Below, in pieces: positions 6,480 to 11,422 of a stretch of DNA of 11,422 nt (position 1 is its first letter; each line of letters starts with the position of its first letter). The translations under genes were made by a program, and so were the position numbers. The DNA comes from Anaerobacillus sp. (GTDB lineage Bacteria > Bacillota > Bacilli > Bacillales_H > Anaerobacillaceae): contig SKOL01000275.1 of assembly GCA_007120055.1 (NCBI GenBank), positions 1-11,422 on the forward strand, read 5' to 3'. The notes below the pieces were generated by a model that saw only the letters and a list, made by a program, of their open reading frames with translations, was not told where the DNA came from and did no database searches.

Positions 6480-6755
6480 GCCGAAGCTTTAATTAGATGG
6501 AACCACCCAACTGGGGCTTAGTTCGACAGAAATGATTTTGTTTCTAGTATTATTGCAATTTTTGAAAATACAAAAGTTGACCCGAGTTTATTAGAGCTCA
6601 AAATAACCGAAAGTTCATTTTTAGACAATATTGATAAAGTCGTAGAGATTTTAAATCTTTTAAACAGTTATGGCGTAAAAGTCGCTTTGGACGACTTTGA
6701 GACAGGCTACTCCTCATTAACACATCTCAAAAAATTTATAAAAATTATTGGTTAA
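6480..6755 (+). pseudogene. EAL-domain (c-di-GMP phosphodiesterase) remnant
   Basis: The frame reads AEALIRWNHPTGA, hits a TAG at 6519-6521, and resumes in the same frame with LLELKITESSFLDNID and VALDDFETGYSSLTHLKKF before a stop at 6753-6755. These are the EAL signature (EALIRW), the LEITES motif and the DDFGTGYSSL loop (here DDFETGYSS) of cyclic di-GMP phosphodiesterases. Roughly 40 residues between the first two motifs are deleted, and everything after SSLTHLKKF (the KIDxxFV, ExVE and Q-G-Y/F parts) is missing. The upstream 5' region is too decayed to read. The gene cannot encode an active enzyme. It runs directly into the chemotaxis gene, whose ribosome binding site overlaps its stop codon, so the two were probably once in one operon or were joined by a deletion. 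Confidence 0.82.
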
Positions 6756-6768
6756 GAAGGTGAATACG

Positions 6769-8085
6769 TTGGAAGTAAAGGAAAATTCTTATAGAAACAG
6801 AGTGAAGCACAAAAGAATTAGAATGAGACTGCAAGTTAAATTAACGATTTTATTAGTGGTTTTAATGTTTTTGATCATTTCATTTCAAACAATGTTAATG
6901 GGAGTTGCAGGAGTTTATCTTGAGAACTTTTTATTATTAAACATTGCATCAGGAGCTATTAGTATACTTTTAGCGGCTTCAGGAGCATACATCATTATTC
7001 GATTTATCATAAAAAAACCACTTAATCAACTGACGGATTTAGCGAAATCATTTAAAGAAAATGATTTTACAAAGCGAGTTGATCTGAAAACAGGGGATGA
7101 ATTTGAACAACTCGGTGAAATCTTTAATGGTACAGCCGATCAGATGGAAATTTTAATAAAAGACATCCAACAATCTAGTAACATATTAGATCAAAAAGCA
7201 ACTCATATGAACGGAGCAATAACGGAAATTTATTCAGCGTCGGAACAAATTGCTGCAAGTACTGAACAATTTTCCTCAGGTTCTGACAGTATGTCAGGTG
7301 AAGTAAAACAAATTGTTGATGAGACTACTGAAATGGTTGCAGCTGTAGAGCAAATCTCAAACAGTGTAGGGGAAGTAGATTCATCTTCAAGTGACGTAGT
7401 TGGGTTCGTTCAATCTGGAAAAGATGCAATCAAGACCTCAATTAAAAAGGCAAAAACAACAAAAGAAAAAGTGGACAAATCAGTAATCAATGTAAAAAAA
7501 TTAAATGAAAAATCAAACGCTGTTAACGATGTCATCGTTATTATCAATGACATAGCCGAACAAACTAATTTATTAGCTCTTAACGCTGCAATTGAATCTG
7601 CAAGAGCTGGAGAAGCAGGGAAAGGCTTTGCGGTCGTCGCTGATGAAGTTAGAAAACTTGCCAACCAATCCAAAGAATCGACGATCAAAATTCAAGGTTT
7701 AGTTAAAGATATACAAAATGGAATTCAAGAAATCGTCGAAGATACGAAAATAAGTGGCAGTGAAGTTGACCAGATGGTTAGGCAAGTATCCAGTACTGAA
7801 CAAAACATTGAAGACATTGAAAAAGCGACGGTAAAAATAAAGAAACAAACTCAAGAAGTCCATCAAGTGATTAATGATTTAGCTAATAGTAGTGATCAGA
7901 TCAATACTTCAATAACTAACACCTCGACGGTATTAGAAGAATCAAAAGCAGGATCCGAAGAAATTGCCGCGTCAACCGAAGAGCAAACCTCAACAATGCA
8001 GCAATTATCTTCGATGAGTCAAGAATTACAAGACCTATCAACTAATTTAGGTAAGGTGGTTAAGGAATTTAAAGTAGCTACCTAG
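6769..8085 (+). CDS. Methyl-accepting chemotaxis protein without sensor domain
   Basis: A 438-residue receptor. TTG 6769 is chosen because AAGAAGGTGA (6754-6763) lies six bases upstream; upstream TTG 6748 and GTG 6760 have no usable site. A basic N-terminus is followed by two membrane helices at about 25-50 and 55-81 with only a few residues between them, so there is no extracellular ligand domain. A HAMP domain follows (about 80-130, with [11 protein letters not shown] and [13 protein letters not shown]). The coiled-coil signalling domain has the conserved hairpin tip at about 264-298 ([35 protein letters not shown]), which contacts CheA and CheW. Paired adaptation helices carry [10 protein letters not shown] (near 158) and [10 protein letters not shown] (near 396), candidate methylation sites. 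The C-terminus lacks a CheR-binding pentapeptide, usual in Bacillus. It probably reports an intracellular or membrane signal to the flagellar motor. Confidence 0.93.
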   Translation: MEVKENSYRNRVKHKRIRMRLQVKLTILLVVLMFLIISFQTMLMGVAGVYLENFLLLNIASGAISILLAASGAYIIIRFIIKKPLNQLTDLAKSFKENDFTKRVDLKTGDEFEQLGEIFNGTADQMEILIKDIQQSSNILDQKATHMNGAITEIYSASEQIAASTEQFSSGSDSMSGEVKQIVDETTEMVAAVEQISNSVGEVDSSSSDVVGFVQSGKDAIKTSIKKAKTTKEKVDKSVINVKKLNEKSNAVNDVIVIINDIAEQTNLLALNAAIESARAGEAGKGFAVVADEVRKLANQSKESTIKIQGLVKDIQNGIQEIVEDTKISGSEVDQMVRQVSSTEQNIEDIEKATVKIKKQTQEVHQVINDLANSSDQINTSITNTSTVLEESKAGSEEIAASTEEQTSTMQQLSSMSQELQDLSTNLGKVVKEFKVAT

Positions 8086-8097
8086 GGTTATGGAAAT

Positions 8098-8126
8098 GGT
8101 GCCAGGCACTTAACTTATTAACTTAT
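8098..8126 (+). repeat. Dispersed GGTGCCAGGCAC repeat, copy 2
   Basis: GGTGCCAGGCACTT, then AACTTATT and a second, incomplete AACTTAT unit. It begins 13 bases after the chemotaxis gene stop. A related GGTGCCTGTTACC follows at 8139-8151, running into the 100-bp leader repeat. Confidence 0.9.
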
Positions 8127-8147
8127 CTATAAGGTTTTGGTGCCTGT

Positions 8148-8247
8148 TACCACCCGGAATTCGTCGGTTTTTGTCGAGGTGCTTATGTAATATAGATTGT
8201 TAGTCTTCATGCCTCCAGAAATCTATCATCTTTAAGCAAGGGAGGGC
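8148..8247 (+). repeat. 100-bp leader repeat (copy 2), 5' leader of hydrolase
   Basis: This is 98% identical to 299-398. It ends with the ribosome binding site GGGAGGG (8240-8246), eight bases before the hydrolase ATG. ATAGATT (8192-8198) can pair with AATCTAT (8220-8226). The loop contains CCTCC (8212-8216), which is complementary to GGAGG (8241-8245) of the ribosome binding site, so the leader could fold into a pseudoknot hiding the site. TTGTCGAG at 8171-8178 is one base off a Spo0A box and could overlap a weak promoter (TTGTCG, 16 bases, TAGATT). The promoter and switch functions are inferred. Confidence 0.7.
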
Positions 8248-8253
8248 GTAATA

Positions 8254-8895
8254 ATGAATAAGGCGATTTTAGTACATGGGTTTAACAAGGATTCAATGGA
8301 TATGGATCCGTTAAAGAGACACCTTAACTTATTAAGATATGAATGCATCCTAAAAGACTTTCCGATCACGTATAAGGAGTTTGATATGGCTGCCTTTATT
8401 TTAGAAGGAGTTTTAGAAGAGGTTATTGAAAATAGTGTAGATGATAAAGAGAAAATCAATCTCATAGGTCATAGCACTGGTGGCTTGGTGATTAGGAAAT
8501 TTTTATCAGAAACCAAATATATTGATAAAATTAACAGATGTGTTTTAATAGCTACTCCTAACCAAGGGAGTTCCTTGGCAAATATCGCGAATAAATTTAA
8601 GCCTTATACATCAATTTATAAAACATTAAAATCACTTACATACGACTATATAGAGAAAATGGATTTGAAACATCGTTCAAACGTTGAGATCGGAGCGATT
8701 GCAGGAAATGTAAGCAACCTACTTCTAGGAAATTTAATGAGTGAAGAAAATGACGGTAGAGTTGAAGTGAGTTCAGTTTACTATCCAGACCTGAAAGATT
8801 TTATCATTTTGCCTTACGGTCATAAGGAGATCCATCATCAGCAAGAAACGGCAAAACTGATTGATGCTTTTTTACAGTCTGGTAAATTTAATTAA
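8254..8895 (+). CDS. Alpha/beta hydrolase (lipase/esterase-like)
   Basis: A 213-residue cytoplasmic hydrolase with no signal peptide. It opens with the beta strand and oxyanion region AILVHGFNKD (4-13). The nucleophile elbow is GHSTGG at 72-77 with Ser74, then TPNQGSS at 101-107 as in lipase- and PGAP1-like families. The likely acid is Asp167 (NDGRVEVSS) and the likely catalytic His is His190 (PYGHKEIHH). All three catalytic elements are present at the expected spacing, so it should be active on an ester, thioester or lipid substrate that cannot be told from sequence. It is at the lower end of the family's size, with a minimal cap. ATG 8254 is 8 bases after GGGAGGG. The next gene starts 13 bases after its stop, forming an operon. 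Its leader is the 100-bp repeat, suggesting post-transcriptional control. Confidence 0.88.
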   Translation: MNKAILVHGFNKDSMDMDPLKRHLNLLRYECILKDFPITYKEFDMAAFILEGVLEEVIENSVDDKEKINLIGHSTGGLVIRKFLSETKYIDKINRCVLIATPNQGSSLANIANKFKPYTSIYKTLKSLTYDYIEKMDLKHRSNVEIGAIAGNVSNLLLGNLMSEENDGRVEVSSVYYPDLKDFIILPYGHKEIHHQQETAKLIDAFLQSGKFN

Positions 8896-8908
8896 AGGAG
8901 AGGGTATC

Positions 8909-9214
8909 ATGGCTTTTAGAAAACCAATATCGACACTAGGTGGCTTAACGTGGTGGAGTAATGTACGACAAAATGAATATTTTATTATGCAAGAACATAA
9001 AGTTGGTGTACCAGTTTGGCCATATAAATATAGAATATTAATGAGAGAGAACCGAATGGAAATTGCCAATTCAAATGACTTTAGCGAAATTAAATATGAT
9101 TGGAAATATTTAGAGGAACATGCAGTGCCGCAGTTAGAACAAAAAATAGACTGGTTAAATGATGATAAGTTAAAAGACTTAGTTACAAAGATTATTTTGT
9201 CACAAGTAAAGTAG
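8909..9214 (+). CDS. Hypothetical protein, 101 residues
   Basis: ATG 8909 follows AAAGGAGAGGG (8894-8904), a strong ribosome binding site overlapping the hydrolase stop, so the two genes are co-transcribed and probably translationally coupled. The protein is soluble and mixed: a Trp/Tyr/aromatic-rich first half (GGLTWWSNVRQNEYFIMQEH, VPVWPYKYRILMREN) and a helical second half (EIKYDWKYLEEHAVPQLEQK). No transmembrane segment, signal peptide or catalytic motif is visible, and I recognise no family. Because it is fused in an operon with the hydrolase, it may be a partner or inhibitor of that enzyme, which is only inference. Confidence 0.78.
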   Translation: MAFRKPISTLGGLTWWSNVRQNEYFIMQEHKVGVPVWPYKYRILMRENRMEIANSNDFSEIKYDWKYLEEHAVPQLEQKIDWLNDDKLKDLVTKIILSQVK

Positions 9215-9242
9215 GGTTCGATGCCGTGTCCTGTTAATTAAA

Positions 9243-9272
9243 GGTGCCAGGCACTTAACTTATTAACTTATT
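9243..9272 (+). repeat. Dispersed GGTGCCAGGCAC repeat, copy 3
   Basis: GGTGCCAGGCACTT plus two AACTTATT units, identical to copy 1 over 30 bases, starting 28 bases after the 101-residue gene and just before the long terminator hairpin. Confidence 0.9.
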
Positions 9273-9283
9273 GAAAATAATTA

Positions 9284-9336
9284 AATGAGGATGACAGTAA
9301 GGGAGGGGGGAACCTTTACTGTCATCCTCATTTTTT
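9284..9336. terminator. Long bidirectional terminator hairpin
   Basis: AATGAGGATGACAGTAA (9284-9300) pairs perfectly over 17 bp with 9316-9332. The loop is G-rich (GGGAGGGGGG, 9301-9310) and a T-run follows (to 9336). On the minus strand the hairpin is followed by TTTAATTATTTTC. It ends the hydrolase operon and probably also the convergent small gene. Confidence 0.88.
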
Positions 9337-9386
9337 ATTTTAAGGTAAGTTACCGTGTTCAGTGATTTTAAATTGTGCTCAGGTGC

Positions 9387-9494
9387 TTAATAATTTTTTT
9401 GAAAAGTATCGTAGTTAAATTCATCTTCGTTAGTCTCTAACTTCGCGTCTTCTAACATTTGATTAATGTTCCCAATATATTCTAGTAAACTCAT
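9387..9494 (-). CDS. Possible 35-residue small protein
   Basis: ATG 9494 to TAA 9387 gives MSLLEYIGNINQMLEDAKLE followed by TNEDEFNYDTFQKNY: acidic, helical, no Cys or membrane segment. AAAGGAG (complement of 9507-9513) is present but 12 bases upstream, longer than ideal. Possible minus-strand -10 elements (TATAAC near 9525) lie upstream. It points into the long terminator hairpin, which can end transcription on this strand. Codon use is normal and the composition is protein-like, but the length makes it uncertain. I know no family for it. Confidence 0.45.
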   Translation of the reverse strand: MSLLEYIGNINQMLEDAKLETNEDEFNYDTFQKNY

Positions 9495-9606
9495 AAGTTA
9501 AGCACGCTCCTTTATCTGATCTTAGTTATAGTATTACCAATTATTAATCTATTAAACTCTAAAATCTAAAAATTTTTTTAGGACTTTGTAGCAGCGCTAA
9601 ATTTAT

Positions 9607-9644
9607 GGTGCCAGGCACTTAACTTATTAACTTATTAACTTATT
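9607..9644 (+). repeat. Dispersed GGTGCCAGGCAC repeat, copy 4
   Basis: GGTGCCAGGCACTT with three AACTTATT units, the longest copy. It lies between the small minus-strand ORF and the RepA/HTH-like pseudogene. Confidence 0.9.
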
Positions 9645-9704
9645 GATTATTGGTTAAGTGTTCCATGGATGGGAAGCCAAAACCAACAAGCCCAAACCAA
9701 CAAC

Positions 9705-10094
9705 TCAACCAACAAACTCCAGCCAATCACAAACCCCCTTTTGTTCGGCTACCAATCTCCGATTTTCCGCCACTAACATTCCTGCTAACGTTCTGTAATC
9801 TTTCTTCGCTTACATTGATACACCGATTTATTAAATGTTTTGATAATCGTTGGAAGGAAGTATTCGACCGGGTCGTCGAATTTCATTGAGCGATAGGCAA
9901 TGAGGGCGCGGTCCCAAAGTGCGCATATTTCTTTGGCACGGTCGAAGAAAGGTCGAACAGTTTTTGTGAATTCAGTTGGGACGTAACTAGGTACAAATGT
10001 GTGATCTACTGATTCTAGAGTAATAGGACGAAGATTTTGGTTTTTGTCGCAGGAGCAACTTCATGTGGCATGTAGTTGTATTGACTAAGCTGCT
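9705..10094 (-). pseudogene. RepA/HTH-like protein remnant, multiple frameshifts
   Basis: Read on the minus strand from 10094, three successive frames carry protein-like sequence. They are QQLSQYNYMPHEVA; then NLRPITLESVDHTFVPSYVP, EFTKTVRPFFDRAKEICALW, DRALIAYRSMKFDDPVEYFL and KTFNKSVYQCKRRK; then RTLAGMLVAENRRL, EQKGVCDWLEFVG and TGA at 9705-9707. The middle part resembles the C-terminal region of helix-turn-helix proteins found in Bacillus, related to plasmid replication initiators. The N-terminal HTH is missing: the fragment begins right at the dispersed repeat at 10095-10116. Frame changes near 10055 and 9800 and the lost 5' end make it non-functional. Family call is from memory of these proteins. 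Confidence 0.6.
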
Positions 10095-10116
10095 GGTGCC
10101 AGGCACTTAACTTATT
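10095..10116 (+). repeat. Dispersed GGTGCCAGGCAC repeat, copy 5
   Basis: GGTGCCAGGCACTT plus a single AACTTATT unit, the shortest copy. It abuts the truncated 5' end of the RepA/HTH-like pseudogene, so it may mark the break point. Confidence 0.88.
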
Positions 10117-10225
10117 TGCGATGCATTTTAATACTAATTTTTTAAAAAACAACATCCAATGTGTTTGGGACGGTATCTGTCACTCCTCGAATATAGTAGA
10201 CTTATCTAAGAATTTTAGTTACAGA

Positions 10226-10345
10226 GAGGGTGGGCCAAGACAAGTGTCAGACACCGTTTCACACCTACATATAGACATACATTAAAGCCTTTTTGTCTAT
10301 ATAAAGTAGTTTACTTGTTGTGTCAGACACTTTTGGCCCACCCTC
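10226..10345. repeat. 120-bp inverted-repeat element (MITE/REP-like)
   Basis: The ends GAGGGTGGGCCAA (10226-10238) and TTGGCCCACCCTC (10333-10345) are perfect 13-bp inverted repeats. Just inside each, the palindrome GTGTCAGACAC (10244-10254 and 10320-10330) continues the pairing with one mismatch. The core has ATATAGACA (10269-10277) facing TGTCTATAT (10294-10302). Overall it folds as one long hairpin. There is no transposase gene inside. GTGTCAGACAC is a sister motif of the GTGCCAGGCAC repeats elsewhere in the window. A non-autonomous element mobilised in trans is likely; a structured RNA is possible. Confidence 0.75.
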
Positions 10346-10378
10346 CTCTTTTCTATTAGTGACGAGTGTAATTATTGT

Positions 10379-10419
10379 ACAATCATTACCAAAACATAAT
10401 GATTGTGGCTCCTCTTTTT
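10379..10419 (+). terminator. Hairpin with downstream T-run
   Basis: ACAATCATTA (10379-10388) pairs perfectly with TAATGATTGT (10397-10406) over 10 bp with an 8-base loop. A T5 run lies 8 bases further on (10415-10419). The gap makes termination uncertain. Confidence 0.4.
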
Positions 10420-10438
10420 ATCGTCCTGATCTGTGAAA

Positions 10439-10456
10439 CGTAATTTACGGTAGAAT
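10439..10456 (+). promoter_or_regulatory. Possible promoter with palindromic operator
   Basis: TAGAAT (10451-10456, one base off TATAAT) is directly preceded by the perfect palindrome CGTAATTTACG (10439-10449). No good -35 box is seen. It would drive the small frameshifted gene at 10502. Confidence 0.3.
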
Positions 10457-10501
10457 ACGAAAGTCCCTTATTAGTTCGTAATGTTTAGAGGTGGTAAATA
10501 T

Positions 10502-10667
10502 ATGCTTTTTAAAGAATTAATCAGAAGTGGAAAAACGAATTTTAACGGATCGTCTTCAAGAATTAGAAAGTGGTACCATGGAGGGGGTGCATAGTGATGA
10601 ATTAAGGGCTAACCTAGGTATCACCAATAAACGCTCAGTTGGCGTAGGGCTTAATTATAATAGCTAA
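10502..10667 (+). pseudogene. Small gene with one-base frameshift
   Basis: ATG 10502 follows AGAGGTGG (10487-10494) at good spacing. The frame reads MLFKELIRSGK and is then lost at an A5 run (10531-10535). Removing one A joins it to KRILTDRLQELESGTMEG and VHSDELRANLGITNKRSVGV, ending at TAA 10665-10667. The total would be 54 residues in 165 bases; the observed length is 166. The second half looks like a small DNA-binding or regulatory protein, but I recognise no family. It may be a pseudogene, a programmed slippage site, or an error in the base sequence. Confidence 0.55.
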
Positions 10668-10671
10668 AGAA

Positions 10672-10705
10672 AGGGGACTTTTTCAGTGGTCTCAACCTGT
10701 CCCCT
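10672..10705. repeat. Inverted repeat AGGGGAC...GTCCCCT
   Basis: AGGGGAC (10672-10678) and GTCCCCT (10699-10705) form a 7-bp stem, with an inner GGT/ACC pairing around CTCA (10688-10697). The T-run lies in the left part of the loop and none follows the stem, so it is not a normal terminator. It resembles another family of short dispersed elements in Bacillus intergenic DNA, a point I can only recall and not check. Confidence 0.45.
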
Positions 10706-10727
10706 CGTCTCACCGCTTTCCTAAAGG

Positions 10728-11422
10728 TTAATTTATCACGATATCATAAGTTGTGTACAATCCATGTTCTTCATGAATGGTTAAAGGTGGTGTTTTCCCA
10801 CCACTATTTAAATCTAGTAAAAACCCTTTAAACTCTCTCTTGTATCCCTCGGTTGTTCCTAGTTCTTCTTGTAATACTAAAACCATATCATTTCTATACT
10901 TTGTGATCCATTCATACTCGTTTGGAAGGACAAGGTTGCCAGAGCGGTCTAATAAACCATAACCATTACTTCCTTCACTGATAAAATGTTTAGGAATACT
11001 ATAATCCGTGCTTAAAATTTTGTGTAAAACCATAGTTTTTGTATCGTCTGAAAATCCACGGGCATTAGGGTTATATCGGTATTCTTCAATGGTCTCTTGC
11101 GCCGTATTCAAAATAACGTATTTATTGTCATGCGGTTCAGTAACAACAGTAAAGTCCTCACGAACATATACTTCACTGTATTTAAAAGGAATTACTTCTT
11201 CATTATTTTGGTTAACAGCCCCCCATCGTTCATTAAAGTTTTCAACGAAGATGAGGTCATCAGAAAATACAGCGATATTTCGATACTCGATAGGTAAGAT
11301 GTCTTCTCCGTTGAAATTAATCAAACCAATCTTAGTATCTAGTGAAAAATCATTTTTAGTTGTATAATAATCAAACACTTCAATATATCCATTTTGAGAG
11401 ATAGGATATGGGAAATCTGTAC
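10728..11422 (-). CDS. WG-repeat protein, 5' end beyond the window
   Basis: The frame is open to the right edge (it reads TDFPYPISQNGYIEVFDYY from 11420), so the start lies outside; a GTG at 11378 is internal. The visible 230 residues contain copies of the WG/GLI beta-repeat: KIGLINFNGEDILPIEY (about 30-46), RWGAVNQNNEEVIPFKY (65-81), a degenerate NKYVILNTAQETIEEYRY (about 99-116) and GYGLLDRSGNLVLPNEY (153-169). Each repeat is a small beta unit of the form (W/x)G-hydrophobic-(D/N)xxGxx(V/L)(I/L)PxxY. Such proteins are thought to bind ligands or other proteins, with the function mostly unknown. The C-terminus ends at TAA 10728 without a membrane anchor. No terminator with a T-run is seen just downstream; the inverted repeat 10672-10705 is nearby. 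Confidence 0.85.
   Translation of the reverse strand, partial: TDFPYPISQNGYIEVFDYYTTKNDFSLDTKIGLINFNGEDILPIEYRNIAVFSDDLIFVENFNERWGAVNQNNEEVIPFKYSEVYVREDFTVVTEPHDNKYVILNTAQETIEEYRYNPNARGFSDDTKTMVLHKILSTDYSIPKHFISEGSNGYGLLDRSGNLVLPNEYEWITKYRNDMVLVLQEELGTTEGYKREFKGFLLDLNSGGKTPPLTIHEEHGLYTTYDIVIN

Noticed and set aside
7410..7688. Minus-strand frame inside the chemotaxis gene
   Set aside because: Shadow of the repetitive coiled-coil codons; no start signals.
9650..9889. Plus-strand frame of 79 codons
   Set aside because: It is antisense to the RepA/HTH-like remnant, has low-complexity Pro/Gln/Asn content and no ribosome binding site.
6203..10116. CRISPR array
   Set aside because: The repeats are spaced by hundreds to thousands of bases, vary in tail length and have no cas genes nearby.
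11008..11367. Plus-strand frames opposite the WG-repeat gene
   Set aside because: The minus-strand frame has clear WG repeats; the plus-strand frames are its shadows.

Overview
The window looks like accessory, gene-poor DNA from a low-GC Bacillaceae chromosome (Bacillus or a close relative). The evidence is AT-rich sequence, strong AAGGAG/GGGAGG ribosome binding sites, a TxpA/BsrG-like type I toxin, a Bacillus-style chemotaxis receptor, and many copies of a palindromic GGTGCCAGGCAC dispersed repeat. About a third of the window is intergenic or decayed, and at least four genes survive only as fragments or frameshifted copies.

Left edge (1-930): the end of a holin-like type I toxin gene with its stem-loops and a probable convergent antisense RNA, then an orphan copy of a 100-bp leader sequence, then decayed coding DNA including a small frameshifted gene on the minus strand. 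Defence-like block (935-5341): an HNH endonuclease (minus strand), a DUF6236-like protein (plus), the remnant of a large serine recombinase, and a DUF6615-like protein with PD-(D/E)XK-like spacing of D and QxK. The recombinase remnant suggests the block arrived by integration. Whether the block acts against phage is inference.

Middle (5342-8247): a possible comK 5' fragment, a short Xre-type repressor (minus), a decayed EAL-domain gene, and an intact methyl-accepting chemotaxis protein whose ribosome binding site overlaps the EAL stop codon. After it comes a dispersed repeat and a second copy of the 100-bp leader, here upstream of a real gene. Right part (8254-11422): a two-gene operon of an alpha/beta hydrolase and a 101-residue unknown protein, a strong hairpin terminator shared with a convergent 35-residue ORF, a RepA/HTH-like pseudogene, a 120-bp inverted-repeat (MITE-like) element, a second small frameshifted gene, and a WG-repeat protein running off the right edge (minus strand).

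The most unusual signals are (a) the 98/100-identical leader repeat, in which a hairpin loop carries CCTCC complementary to the Shine-Dalgarno sequence at its 3' end; (b) the family of five dispersed repeats whose tail is a variable number (1, 2, 2, 2, 3) of the octamer AACTTATT; and (c) the cluster of three uncharacterised nuclease-like or DUF genes beside a dead recombinase. All functional statements rest on reading motifs by eye; no database search was possible.
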